From the NCBI GenBank assembly GCA_028751875.1, contig CM054162.1:12031889-12095888 (forward strand): 64,000 nt of DNA. Direction: 5' to 3'. Source of the stretch: Rapana venosa. Lineage: Eukaryota; Mollusca; Gastropoda; Neogastropoda; Muricidae. The translations under genes and the position numbers were made by a program. The notes beneath the pieces were generated by a model that saw only the letters and a program-made list of their open reading frames with translations, was not told the DNA's origin and searched no databases. This document shows, one piece after another, positions 43,332 through 54,425 of this stretch (its first letter is position 1; each line of letters begins with the position of its first letter).

Positions 43332-43755
43332 CACACTCAACAACAGTTGGCTGTCGCTCTTTCTCTTGTTCCTGGTCCATTCATCTGGAACGACCTCCCT
43401 CTCTCCCTCCGCCAAAAGCCTTCTTATGACGCTTTTAAATCCGGCCTCAAGACCCATTTATTTCAAAGCTAAGATTCTCCCCTCTTGTTCCATTTCATTT
43501 TTGTCCCTGCCCTCAACAGCCAAAACCCCATCACCCTGCCAGAGAGTAATCCTTTGTGTGTGTGTGTGTGTGTGTGTGTGCATGTGTGCGAGCATGTGTG
43601 TATACATTTGAACTTGTAAAAAAAAAAAAATCCTACAAATTGGAATTGGTTTCATGTGAATGAGTAGGATGAATGAAAGCGCTTTGATTTGTTTTGTTGC
43701 AAGATATAGCGCTATATAAATTCCATGTATTGTTATTATTATTATCATTATTAAC
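43332..43755 (+). mobile_element. LINE 3' end with a tail shared with the family B SINE
   Basis: 43332-43472 encodes VPGPFIWNDLPLSLRQKP, then SYDAFKSGLKTHLFQS and a TAA. This is the classic WNxLP...FKxxLKTHLF C-terminus of CR1/L2/Rex-type LINEs. The 3'UTR has a GT run (43557-43580) and ends AAGCGCTTTGATTTGTTTTG, ATAGCGCTATATAAATTCCA and ATT repeats, the same end as family B SINEs. 5' truncated, inside an STK11IP intron. Confidence 0.8.
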
Positions 43756-43874
43756 AAGAAAATGAAAGACATTTTGGAGTCACAAATATCAGAATAAAAA
43801 CAACAAACAAAAGGACGGTTTCCTTTTCTTCAGTGACTCTATGGTTTTACTCTCTGACTTTTTCTTCGTCTGTT

Positions 43875-44470
43875 TCTCGGCTAAAGCTCCAAAGTTCACC
43901 AACAGTGAGATTTCGCATATGCAAACATTCTATGGGGACGGGATAGCTCAGTGGTCGGAGCACTCGCTTTCCCCCAGCCAAGTTAAGCAGCGTCGAGCGT
44001 GGTTACCACTTGGATGGGTGACCGTTTGCGCGCCTTGGCTTCAGTACAGTTCCCCCAGTTCACCCAGCTGTAAATGGGTACCTGTCCTCTTTAGGGTCAG
44101 GGAAGGTAAAGCAGCAAGGGAGAGGAGATGGGCGCCGCCCTCAATACGCTGGCCCTAGAAAAGTGAGGTCTCTGACGCCTCGCTCCCCTACGACCTTATA
44201 GGTTATGGGACACCTTTACCTTTACACATTCCCCCCCCCCCCCCCCACCAAAAAAAAATCATTTAGGTAGCCACATTGACTTCAGGGATGGTGTCTAAAC
44301 ACGACACCTGTGTGTGAGCGTTTTCGAAATTTTACAACCTGTTCCTACCTGCACAAAATGGCCTACTCTTCCGAAAGGCAGAACAGGTTTTCAACACACA
44401 CACGCAAGATGTTCTGCATGCGTTTGCACGCAGGGCCTCGGTTTCTAGCCTCATCCGAAAGGACTGGCTC
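43875..44470 (-). repeat. family A/C hybrid SINE, interrupted by a family D copy
   Basis: 43875-43928 (GTTCACCAACAGTGAGATTT) and 44262-44470 (GGTAGCCACATTGACTTCAG, AGGCAGAACAGGTTTTC, CATCCGAAAGGACT) are the two halves of a minus-strand element. The family D SINE at 43934-44222 sits between them as a nested insertion. Confidence 0.7.
43934..44222 (+). mobile_element. family D SINE, tRNA-like/5S rRNA-like chimeric head (reference copy)
   Basis: The head begins GGGGACGGGATAGCTCAGTG and GTCGGAGCACTCGC, like the 5' half of a tRNA-Ala-type gene with box A. The sequence then changes to AAGTTAAGCAGCGTCGAGCG, TGGTTACCACTTGGATGGGT, GACCG, which aligns along about 50 nt with the 5S rRNA internal control region (box A, IE and box C). 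The body follows (AGTTCACCCAGCTGTAAATG, TAGGGTCAGGGAAGGTAAAG) and ends GGTTATGGGACACCTTTACC. Other copies: 41437, 50421, 51818 and 54426 (minus). Confidence 0.85.
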
Positions 44471-44549
44471 AACATTTCAGAGCCTGTCAACATGTCACTG
44501 TAGCAGAGCACGGCACTTCGCTGACATCAATAACTGACACAGCTTTTGG

Positions 44550-44706
44550 CCTGGGCTGAAGTCAAAGACTGGACCGCCCAACCCCTGCAACACCTTCTAC
44601 TAGCCACACAGGATCGTGAAGCATGGAAAAAGATCTCTGTTGCGTCTTCTCTCATGTCCCCCTACCCTTTGGGACATGGGACTGAGTGAGTGAGTGAGTG
44701 AAGTGG
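44550..44706 (+). pseudogene. LINE C-terminus with (GAGT)n tail
   Basis: Frame AWAEVKDWTAQPLQHLLLAT, then QDREAWKKISVASSLMSP and a stop within GGGACTGAGTGAGTGAGTGA. The DR-x-x-W...SS-x-MSP end and the short tandem 3' tail are typical of RTE-like LINEs. Confidence 0.75.
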
Positions 44707-44789
44707 AATTTACTCACACAAAATCCACCAGATAAAAGACACACAGGCACCAGTGTTGAAACAGACATAAATGCCTAACTACCAACAAG

Positions 44790-45165
44790 TAAACCACGAG
44801 GTTTTCTATTCGATTCCCAGCCTCGCCCTTTTATCCCAGTTTGACAAAAGTAATGAACTAAATGTCAAAGTCTTTCGGATGAGACTACAAACCAAGGTAC
44901 CATGTGCAAACACACAGAGAAAATCTTGTGCACGAAAGTTAAAAACCCGTTCCACCTTTCAGAAGAGTAGGCCATTATGTGCCCATAGGAACGGATGACA
45001 ACAACCTCCCCCAAAACAAAACAAACCCATGCACACAGGTGTCATGTTTAGACACCATCCCTGAAGTTGGAATGTGGCTACCTATATGGTGGCTGGGAAG
45101 GGGTGGGGTGGGGGGTTGGTTGTCTACCCAAAATTTCACCGTTGGTGAAACTCAAAAGAGTTCTA
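44790..45165 (+). repeat. family A/C hybrid SINE
   Basis: CACGAGGTTTTCTATTCGAT (box B region), TTTCGGATGAGACTACAAAC, GTAGGCCATTATGTGCCC, then the C-type end GACACCATCCCTGAAGTTGG and TTTCACCGTTGGTGAAACTC. It is inverted relative to 43875-44470. Confidence 0.7.
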
Positions 45166-45169
45166 GCCA

Positions 45170-45576
45170 AAGAACACACACACGTGCACACACACACACA
45201 AGCACACACACACACTCATAAACACACACACACAAACACGCACACTCATAAACTTTGAGCGCTTTGATTTGTTGCTTTACAAGATTCAGCGCTATATAAA
45301 ATTCCATACATTATTATTATTATTATAAACACACACATGTACGCACAAACACACGCACACACACAAACAAAAATACACACAAACACATACACATGATGCA
45401 CACACACACTCACACACCTATACACTCATACACACACACAAATACACACACACAAACACACTCACACGTACCCACCTACACACCCACACAAACACAAACC
45501 ACACCCACCCCCCCCCAACCCACGACACACACACATAAATCAACACACACACACACAACACACACACAAACATCAC
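45170..45576. repeat. CA microsatellites enclosing a family B tail
   Basis: (CA)n variants run up to 7 bp from the donor of exon 45583-45761. 45258-45328 carries TTGAGCGCTTTGATTTGTTG and GCGCTATATAAAATTCCATA. Confidence 0.9.
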
Positions 45577-45582
45577 TCTCAC

Positions 45583-45761
45583 CTCTCAACAGCTCGGCAA
45601 AGGCGCCCACCCTGCCCCCGTCCCTCATCACCAGGGTGTAGGACGAGCAGTCCGTCACGTACTCCAACCGCAGCGTCTGCCGGCCAAGCCCCACGTCCAC
45701 TCGCTTCAGCTCCGCGTGCGGCTGTGCCTCCATCAGCGTCAGCCCTTCCGTCAGCTCCACG
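45583..45761 (-). CDS. STK11IP: STK11IP exon (PH-like domain core)
   Basis: The acceptor CTGTCTTTCAG precedes 45761 and the donor GTGAGA follows 45583. Phase 2 in, phase 1 out. It reads VELTEGLTLMEAQPHAELKR, then VDVGLGRQTLRLEYV, CSSYTLVMRDGGRVGAFAEL. The hydrophobic strand pair G-L-x-x-Q-(S/T)-L-R-L-E and the RD-x-x-R...F-x-E-L-L helix match the human STK11IP segment IELGLAGQSLRLEW...RDARHCRAFLEELL (recalled). This is the strongest single piece of evidence for the assignment. Very GC-rich codons contrast with the AT/CA-rich flanks. Confidence 0.92.
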
Positions 45762-45769
45762 CTGAAAGA

Positions 45770-46500
45770 CAGTGTCATTTCGTCCAGGCCAACCCGACCC
45801 TGTCTTGTCGTCTGCGCAAGGGAGCCCACTCTCTCTCGCACGCCCGTTTCTTGTTCTTCGCCACGCCCTTAGTCTTCTTACCTCCCATCGCCTTTCTTTC
45901 TTGTCTTGAGAGAGTGTGTGTGCGGGGGGTTGAGTACAGGGGTGGGAGGGTTGGTTGGGTGGGTGGGTGGGGCCATGACGAATGAAAAAGCAAAGCAGAC
46001 GCAACAAAAAGCGATTAGTGAACGAAAGGAAAAAGCAGCAGAGTGTGTGTGTGTGTATACACACGCGAAATGGTCGCACAAAATGCAGCAGTTACAGGGA
46101 AACATTCAAGAGAACAAAGCAAAATAAAAACATGTCCAATGCAAAACAAACAAAAAAAGTGCGTAGGATATGACTGATATGAAAGCAAAAAAAACCAAAA
46201 CCATTTTCTACACGAAACACAGCAAGATAACAAATGACTTGACTTCAATCAGCAAAATAATAATAATAATAATATAAAAAAAGATGATATTTAACAATTA
46301 TGGATAAATAACAAATAATAACAATTTTAAAAAAGACTTCAGAAAATGAATGAATAAAAAGGAAGAAATAAGCGTAGAAAATACAGAGCAAAAATACAAA
46401 TAAATAAAAAAAAGTATATTGCCAAGTAAGCAACAACAAAAGAGTGAGCTACAACACAATGAGAGATTAATGACAATGAACTGAAGGGGTCCATAATGAC
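45770..46500. other. intron sequence, no gene
   Basis: GC-rich for about 100 bp upstream of the exon, then A-rich. Open frames here (45579-46079 minus) are intron read-through. Confidence 0.6.
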
Positions 46501-46610
46501 TTTTGAGAGCAGCACCTTAGAAGCACACATACTCCCTCCCCATCTAAACACACACCACATACACGCACACGTACATGCATACACAACACACACTCTCTCT
46601 CTGTCTCTCC

Positions 46611-46800
46611 CCTGGCATCTCCAGTGTGATATAGAGGATGTACACACACACACACACACGCACATACACACAATTGCGCACACACACACACGCATGCACA
46701 CAGACACACACACACATGCCCATACAACACACACACTCTCATTTTCTCTCTGTGTGCATCTTTGTCTCTCTCCTGGCATCTCCAGTGTGATATAGAGGAT

Positions 46801-46838
<38 letters not shown>

Positions 46839-46978
46839 GCACACACACACACGCACACACAAATGCGCACACACGCACACACATACACATACATGCCCAC
46901 ACAACACACACACTCATTTTCTCTCTCTCTGCGTCTTTGTCTCTCTCCTGGCATCTTCAGCATTGATATAGAGTATGT

Positions 46979-46982
<4 letters not shown>
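46611..46982 (-). repeat. three decayed copies of the exon 48394-48494 3' end
   Basis: 46611-46644, 46772-46805 and 46947-46982 each carry CCTGGCATCT(C/T)CAG and GATATAGAGGATGTACA, which match CCTGGTATCTTCAG and GATACGGAGGATGTACA at the donor side of exon 48394-48494. They are spaced about 161-175 bp, each flanked by CT and CA runs. Minus-strand frames read YILYITLEMPG against YILRINTEDT in the exon. The GT donor is lost in the copies. Confidence 0.8.
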
Positions 46983-47020
<38 letters not shown>

Positions 47021-47159
47021 TCTCTCTCATCTGGGCTGTTGTAAATTTTGTTTTTTCTCGTCACAGTTGAAAATGTGTTTGTGCCCAGTCCCCTCCTCAC
47101 TGTCCCCTTGTGAATGGGCTTGAAAGCTTACCACAATAAACCATTGTCAATGTCATTCT

Positions 47160-48387
47160 CTCCCTCACTCACACACACTGTCGTCTCTCTCTGTCTGTCT
47201 GTCTCTCTTTCTCTGTCTCTCTTTTTCTGTCTCTCTCTCTCTGTCTGTTTCTCTTTCTCTGTGTGTGTGTGTGTGTGTGTGCGTGTGTGTGCGTGTGTGT
47301 CTCACTCTCTCTCTCTCATCTCTGTCTCTCTCACTATCTCTGTCTCTCTCACTATCTGTCTCTCTCTCACTATCTCTGTCTCTCTCTCTCTCCCTCTCTC
47401 TCTATCTCTGTTTCTCTCTCACTATCTCTGTCTCTCTCTCACACTATCTCTGTCTCTCTCTCACTATCTCTGTCTCTCTCTGTCTCTCCCTCTCTCTCAC
47501 TATCTCTGTCTCTCTTTATCACTATCTCTGTCTCTCTCTCACTATCTCTATCTCTCCCTCTCACTGTCTCTCTCTCACTATCTCTGTCTCTCTTTCTCAC
47601 TATCTCTTTCACTATCTCTGTCTCTCTCTCACTATCTCTGTCTCTCCCTCTCTCTCACTATCTGTCTCTCTCTCACTATCTGTCTCTCTCTCACCATCTC
47701 TGTCTCTCTCTCACTATCTCTGTCTCTCTCTCACTATCTGTCTCTCTCTCACTATCTCTCTCTCATCTCTCACTATCTCTGTCTCTCTCTCTCTCACTAT
47801 CTCTGTCTCTCTCTCTCTCTCACTATCTCTCCCTCTCCCTCACTATCTCTGTTTCTCTCTCACTATCTCTGTCTCTCTCTCTCTCACTATCTCTGTTTCT
47901 CTCTCACTATCTGTCTCTCTCTCTCACTATCTGTCTCACTATCTCTGTCTCTCTCTCACTATGTCTCTCTCTCTCACTATCTCTGTCTCTCTCTCTCTCT
48001 CACTATCTCTGTCTCTCTCTCTCTCACTCACTATCTCTGTCCTCTCACTATCTCTGTCTCTCTCTCACTATCTCTCTCTCACTATCTCTCTCTCACTATC
48101 TCTGTCTCTCTCTCTCACTATCTCTGTCTCTCTCTCTCACTATCTCTGTCTCTCTCTCACTCTGTCTCTCTCTCACTATCTCTGTCTCTCTCTCACTATC
48201 TCTCTCTCTCTCTCTCACTATCTCTGCCTCTCTCTCACTATCTCTGTCTCTCTCTCACTATCTCTGTCTCTACCTCTCTGTCTCTCCCTCACTCTGTCTC
48301 TCCCTCTCTCTCTCTCTCACTGCTCTCTCTCTCCACTCTGTCCTCTCTCTCACTATCTCTATCTCTCCCTCTCTCTCTCTCTGTGAC
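47160..48387. repeat. 1.2-kb CTCTCACTATCTCTGT repeat
   Basis: Degenerate tandem repeat of TCTCTCACTATCTCTGTCTC-type words directly abutting the donor of exon 48394-48494. Long open frames are Ser/Leu/Cys repeat artefacts. Confidence 0.97.
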
Positions 48388-48393
48388 TCTCAC

Positions 48394-48494
48394 CTGGTAT
48401 CTTCAGTGTTGATACGGAGGATGTACAGTTTCAGGTTGGTGACGGCCACCAGCGCTTCGTATTCCTCCCACATCATGTACTGACACACAGACGT
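48394..48494 (-). CDS. STK11IP: STK11IP exon (PH-like strand)
   Basis: The acceptor ATGTTGCAG precedes 48494 and the donor GTGAGA follows 48394. Phase 0 in, phase 2 out. It reads TSVCQYMMWEEYEALVAVTN, then LKLYILRINTEDT. The ALVAVTN-x-x-LYILRI strand pair corresponds to CLVVVSDRRLYLLKV in human STK11IP (recalled). The split codon AG/C joins SVELTEG of the next exon. The donor is only 7 bp from a large CT tract. Confidence 0.9.
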
Positions 48495-48529
48495 CTGCAA
48501 CATAACCAACTTCCACATGACAACAAAAA

Positions 48530-48602
48530 CAACAACGACAATAACAACAACAACAATAACAACAACAATAACAACAATGACAACAACAATAACAACAAAA
48601 AC
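48530..48602. repeat. AAC/AAT repeats
   Basis: (AACAAC)n in the intron. 48660-49140 is A/C-rich low complexity without gene signals. Confidence 0.85.
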
Positions 48603-49588
48603 TAAATCCTCATCTAACTGTTAGTGTCACCACCACTTGCCATCAAGTAATGATAACCATAAAAAAAAAAGGTTTTTACCCCTTACCGCCCTCCCCCCCC
48701 CTCCCAAAAAAAAACAACCCACCCAAACCCATAATGCTTCTGCTCCACCCCCCACCCCCCTCTCCCTCACAAACAAAAATCAAAAACGAAACACATTCAT
48801 CTCCACAAATAGCAAGAAAACAGAAAACAAACAAAAACACAAAGAAAAAGAAAAAAGAAAACCTAACATTTTGATTTTTTTTCTCCACTGGAAGTTCTAA
48901 ACTAAGTTCGTACATGATCATTCATTCTAAGGGCATGGCATGAATACTTTTGAACAACACAACAAAAAAACAAAACCATTTCAACCACACTCACCATCAC
49001 CTGATTTACACGCAATACCAGCTCTCACACCTACCCCAGTCACTGAGTCAGCCAAAAAACATCAACCAAACCAATTAAACCAAACAAATCATAAAATACC
49101 CCCATCCAACCAAACACCCCTACCCCTGCCATCACACTGAAAAAAAACCCATCTGCAATGCTACCTTTGTTCTGTAGCTCTATAGTAGTATCTTCTTTCA
49201 TGGTATAACTTTTGGAGGGGGAAGATCTTCTTTCATGGTATAACTTTTGGAGGGGGAAGGGGGGGGGGGAGGAACCCAGTAAAATCGAGATCGGAGAGGA
49301 AATTGCAATGGTAGAAACAACGCACCTCCTTGTCCTTTCAAATCTGTTGCGGAGACTCATTTGTATGCTACAAGACTGTTCTCCAAAGTTTGTACTTTTG
49401 GTCTAATACAGAGATTAAAATGATCCTGAACTTTTTTTTTAAATGACTAAAAAAAAAAAAAAATAGGCACACAAACATAAGACAATAAACTAACAAGAAA
49501 ATAAACACACACACATACCGACACACATGCACAAACGCACACACATACTCACACATACACACACACTCACACACATGCGCACCTCACA

Positions 49589-49668
49589 CTCTTTTGTCTA
49601 ATATCACTTAATGTAAAAAGAAGAAACACACACACAATCATCACTTAATGTGAAAAGACATTAAAGAC
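49589..49668 (-). repeat. two hairpin motif copies beside CA runs
   Basis: TTTTGTCTAATATCACTTAA (49591-49610) and ATCATCACTTAATGTGAAAA (49638-49657) are minus-strand copies of the motif at 36534, flanked by CA repeats (49503-49580, 49625-49636). Confidence 0.65.
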
Positions 49669-50144
49669 AAAACACGCACACACTAAAGCACATAAGAGCA
49701 AGAGACTTGAAGTATGATTTTTTTTTTAAAATGACAAAGAATCAACAGACAGAAGATGTAAAAAATAAAAAAAAAAAAAATAAAAGAGAAAAGTTGCGCC
49801 AATGAAGACAGACATGCGAAACCACATCCACAAAAAAACTTACAAAAAGCAACCTCCCCTCCCCCCACTCTACCCCCATCCACCCCCAAAAAAGCAACAA
49901 CAAAACCAAACCATTAACCTTCTCACCCCTCTCCCTTCCCCCAAAACAAAACGAAACAACACCCCCATCCAAACAAAAAGCAACAACAAAATTAAAACAG
50001 ACCCATTAACTCCTCTCCCTCTGCCCCCCCCAAAAAACCCCAAAACACCTCCCCTCCTCCCCAAAAACCCCAAAGCAACAACAAAAACCAAACTGTCCCA
50101 TCCCCCCTCCCCCCCGAACTCCCCCCCACCCCAACCACCTTTAC

Positions 50145-50387
50145 CTTCACTTTAAACTTGAACTCCTCACTGTTGTCAAACACGGTCATCATGAGGTACA
50201 GAGCCAGGCGATGATCCAGATGTTTGAAATCGTAACCGTCATTCCCGCCCATGATGTCGTCATCGTCATCGTCGTAGCCACCACCTCCCTCTTTCTCTTC
50301 CCCCTTCCCTCCATCCCCCCCCACCTTGTCGCTGACGAGAGAGGGGGCAGCAGTGCTGTCTTCGAAGATGGAGTTGCTGCTATCTCC
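50145..50387 (-). CDS. STK11IP: STK11IP exon (acidic linker and PH-like domain start)
   Basis: The donor GTAAAG follows 50145. It reads GDSSNSIFEDSTAAPSLVSD, a Gly/Glu-rich stretch, YDDDDDDIMGG, and FKHLDHRLALYLMMTVFDNS, EEFKFKVK. The DHRL-x-L-(F/Y)...VF...EEF pattern matches DHRLRLFLDVEVF...EEF in human STK11IP (recalled). The acceptor CACAG before 50387 gives phase 0, but the previous exon most likely ends in phase 1. The AG at 50384-50385 (exon from 50383) would restore the frame. The two AGs are 4 nt apart, so the true start is uncertain. Confidence 0.88.
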
Positions 50388-50420
50388 CTGTGGTGAAGAA
50401 CAAAATTACGGTGTGACGTG

Positions 50421-50706
50421 GTAAAGGTAAAGGAAACGGTGTCCCATAACCTATAAGGTCGTAGGGGAGTGAGGCATCAGAGACCTCAGCTTCTCTAGGG
50501 GCCAGCATATTGAGGGCGGCGCCCATCTCCTCTCCCTCGCTGCTTTACCTTCCCTGACCCTAAAGAGGACAGGTACCCATTTACAGCTGGGGGACTGTAC
50601 TGAAGCCAAGGTGTGAAAAGTCACCCATCCAAGTGGTAACCACGCTCGATGTTGCTTAACTTGGCTGGGGGAAAGCGAGTGCTCTGACCACTGAGCTATC
50701 CTGTTC
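50421..50706 (-). mobile_element. family D SINE
   Basis: Minus strand: GGATAGCTCAGTGGTCAGAG, AAGTTAAGCAACATCGAGCG, TGGTTACCACTTGGATGGGT and end GGTTATGGGACACCG. The 5S-like part is well kept. Confidence 0.85.
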
Positions 50707-50722
50707 TCTGTGATGTGGTCAT

Positions 50723-50936
50723 TTTCTTTATGTCTCTTCACAAAAAGTGATATTAGAGAAGGTGTTGAGTGCATGAGTACATGTATGTGTGAGTGTTTAT
50801 ATGCATGTATGTAAATGTTGAAAGTACATGCGCTCAAGCACATATTTGTACCAATGTCTATGAATATTAAATGTGAGTATACTGGTGTGTGTGAGTGAGT
50901 GAGTGAGTGAGTGAGTGTGTGAGTGAGTGAGTGTTG

Positions 50937-50971
<35 letters not shown>

Positions 50972-51019
50972 TGAGTGAGTGTGTGTGTGAGTGAGTGAGT
51001 GTGTGTGTGTTAGTGTGTG

Positions 51020-51082
<63 letters not shown>

Positions 51083-51115
51083 TTGTGTGAGTGAGTGTGT
51101 GTGTGTGGTGTCTGT
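50723..51115 (+). repeat. hairpin motif copy and GAGT/GT microsatellite
   Basis: TTATGTCTCTTCACAAAAAG and TGATATTAGAGAAGG (50728-50765), then GTGA and GT runs at 50885-51112. Confidence 0.75.
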
Positions 51116-51119
51116 GTGT

Positions 51120-51815
51120 TTCAATGAAATATCTACATGCTCAGGCAAATCTTATACTGCTAAGATAAGGTGGTGAGGGCAATATGGCAATACGTTGTGA
51201 TGTGTTATACTATGCTATGTCATGGTATATAATACTGTCAATCTCATTTCATTTCATCTCACCTCATATGCTATATAATATTCCTTTACTGTTTCTACTT
51301 ATAACAGCAATAACATTTTCTTAATCTTTCATACAGTTCGTGGTATTTCTGATTTATCCATTTACGTATATTTGTTAAACATATGCAGCACATGATTAAA
51401 GAAAGCTGACTGATGATTTTTTTTGCTTATGAACGAAAACAAAGAGATATATCTTACAGCCAGTGACTCTTCAACAAGTAACTAAAGAAAATAGGCAACA
51501 GAAGGAATACCTCCTACAGTTAACAGGTCCCAACTTGGTTCACATATCATATATTCTAAATTATAATGATACACAAAGTAGCGACAACAACAACAAGGTA
51601 ATAAGACAACAAGTGAGAATCAGTAAACATGTGCTATAATTATAACCCCAAAATAAAAGACAACTTTAACAGTGTTCTTATAGGACCAGTATTTATATGC
51701 TGCAAATTTAAGATTTTTTACATGTTTTGAGATTCACAAGTTGAAGATTTATGGATACAATTGAAGGTTACTTTACCATATAAATTTAGGATTCAAACAT
51801 CTGATACAAGTTTAA
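51120..51815. other. intron sequence, no gene
   Basis: AT-rich unique sequence without coding signal on either strand. Confidence 0.6.
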
Positions 51816-51817
51816 AG

Positions 51818-52123
51818 GAAATTGTAAAGGTGTCCTATAACCTGTATACAGTATGTGTGGTCATAGGGGAGTGAGGCGTCAGAGACCTCAGCTTCTCAAG
51901 GGGCCAGCATATTGAGGGCGGCGCCCATCTCCTCTCCCTCGCTGCTTTACCTTTCCTGACCCTAAAGAGGCAGGTACCCATTTACAGCTGAGTGAACTGG
52001 GGGACTATACTGAAGCCAAGGAATGCAAATGGTCACCCATCCAAGTGGTAACCATGCTCGATGCTGCTTAATCTTAGCTGGGGAAAGCGAGTGCTCTGAC
52101 CACTGAGCTATCCTGTCCTCTGA
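51818..52123 (-). mobile_element. family D SINE
   Basis: Minus strand: GGACAGGATAGCTCAGTGGT, GATTAAGCAGCATCGAGCAT, GGTTACCACTTGGATGGGTG. A (T)ACAGGTTATAGGACACC end with a short insertion relative to other copies. Confidence 0.85.
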
Positions 52124-52124
52124 T

Positions 52125-54420
52125 ACAAGTTTAGGATCTTGGTATGAAAACTGTGTGCACATGTATACTTATGAATGCATGCATGCACACAGCCATATAT
52201 AACCATGGTAGATATAGCTAGTAAAAAAATATTCACACTATATAATCTCAGTAGACACATATTCACACAATATTTTTTTCTGACAGTTTGCATTCCATAC
52301 ATGTTAGCAAATGTTAATGTTATTTAACATTTTTTCCCATTCAAAATAATTGTCATATAAATCAATCAAATAGTCAAAATAAATAATGCATGATTTTTCC
52401 ATCACATAATCTTATTATTGTAATATTTTATTTAAAACAGAACAAGCCACAGCATATAATGTAAACTAAACACTACTACTAAAACAGTCAATAAATACTG
52501 TATGAATTTTCCATCACACATAGTGCTCATTTTCATTTTATTTTCTTAATTCAGAGTAAAGCACAGTAAGGATGATTAGTAATTGCAAAACAAGAATACG
52601 AGTTCAATGACAAATCAGACAACACAGTAAATATGTTAATCAAAGCAAGGAAAAAGTAGGTGCAGAAGAAAAAGGCAGGAGAAAAAGCCAAAGCACCTCA
52701 CACAGTATTTCAAGCCACAACACTTCTGCCACAAATGATCAAAACAAAAAGCAAGAAGCACCAAAAATCATACATGTTCATTTTGGGTCTTTAGATACAA
52801 AACAAAGCAGCACCAAAAAATTTGTCTATTTGGGTCTATGTCTGAGATCTTTATTCCTTGTCTCAGCATTAACCTTTTCCCTACTGGTAACCCGCTATAG
52901 GGTAACCAACCCTCTACTAACCCTTCCCTCTGTATATCACCCACTACTGGGTTACGGTAGCATACAAATGTGCACAGTGCACGTGTGCTGGGAAAGAGGG
53001 GTTCTCTCCCTTAACGTAGGGATACTGTTAAAACAGGTTTGTTCAGGAAAGAGAAAAAAACCCAACTAAATAACTGAGCAACATATCTTAGACAAATTTT
53101 TACTTCAAAGATTTCACATTCATTTTTCGATGGGACTTCTGATCAGACATGAAAGCATAGGACAAAGATGTAAAAAAAAAAAAAAAAATTTTAAGAAAAA
53201 TGATAACAACAGAAATGTTGTTTGTTCATTCAAAACTGAATTTAACAGGGCTTTTTCACTGATGGTAACATTAGATTAGGGACAGACAGGATCTCTGCCT
53301 AACAAAAGTTCAAGTTATCTTACTTGCCAGCTACTGAACTAGCATATCTACAGGATAGCGACAGGCAGCACAGGAAAACATATGGGAAACATTATGTACC
53401 TCTCGTTTGATGGAATACTTCTTCTTTTCTTTTTTGTCAAACATTCAGACAGCAAGTATTGTTGTCTGTTATATGAGCAAAAATGTGTCACGTTGCTGTT
53501 AAGTGCCTGACAAGTCAGGCCCAGCGCATCCAACTTTGGTATACGAGAAAATTGTTAACTTAGAAGTCTTTCTTGAAAAAAGGCAGGAGAATGGACCAAG
53601 AAGGCAGAAAATAAACATGAAGGAGGGGACAGGTCAAACAGGAACAAGGCATAAACAAAGAGAGTGATAGAAAAGAGGAAATTTTAAACTATGTTTTTTT
53701 TAAAACATCAATCCAGTGGTCCTTATCCCTCTCTTTTTTTGTATAGTTCTTTTTTTTCTGAAGGGGAGGGGGGATACTTTTCAACTGAAATGCGTAATAA
53801 GGAATGGGGTATTCACAAGACATTTTCAGATTTTTCTGATGGAGAATCGTGTTTCTTTCCCTACCTGAAAATTCTGGCTGAAAGGAAGTTGCTATGAAGG
53901 TAGGCAGTACACGTATGAAGAAATCACACTCACAAAAACATAAGATTACATTTCGTAACAAACACAGGAAACTTAAATAAATAAACCAGCACTCTTAAAT
54001 GCAACAAGAAGATAAAACAAAAGCTGAACAACAACAACAAAAATAAAAATAATCTGAACAGACACACGCTGGTGTCACAATTTCTCGATTTTGAATCTGT
54101 AAGGAGCGAGTACGCATAAAGACCACCTCACATTTCAAAAACGAAACATAATCCAAAACTACAAAAACAAAATATAAAATAAAACAAAAACTTTCCTCCA
54201 GACCAATAAAACAAAAATAAACCAAAAAACTCAAAATGATCAAAATAAAAAACCCAAACCCAAAGTACTTGTAATCTGACACATTTGAAACAAAAACTTC
54301 CCAAAACAATAAAAACAAAAACAGAAATGAGATTTAAAAAAATAACAAAAACCCAACAACATCAAAATAGACAATAATCTGACATATGCGTAATACGATA
54401 TTTCCAACAACCAAGTTAAC
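52125..54420. other. intron sequence, no gene
   Basis: AT-rich, mostly unique. I looked for a missing STK11IP exon here because of the phase question between 56500 and 50387 and found none with acceptable borders. Confidence 0.5.
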
Positions 54421-54425
54421 ACTAA

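Noticed and set aside
43980..44030. 5S rRNA gene
   Set aside because: Only the internal control region-like part is present, fused to a tRNA-like head and repeated as a dispersed family; not a 5S gene.
47114..48483. Three overlapping plus-strand frames of 370-430 codons
   Set aside because: They translate the CTCTCACTATCTCTGT repeat. The real coding signal at the end (48394-48494) is on the minus strand.
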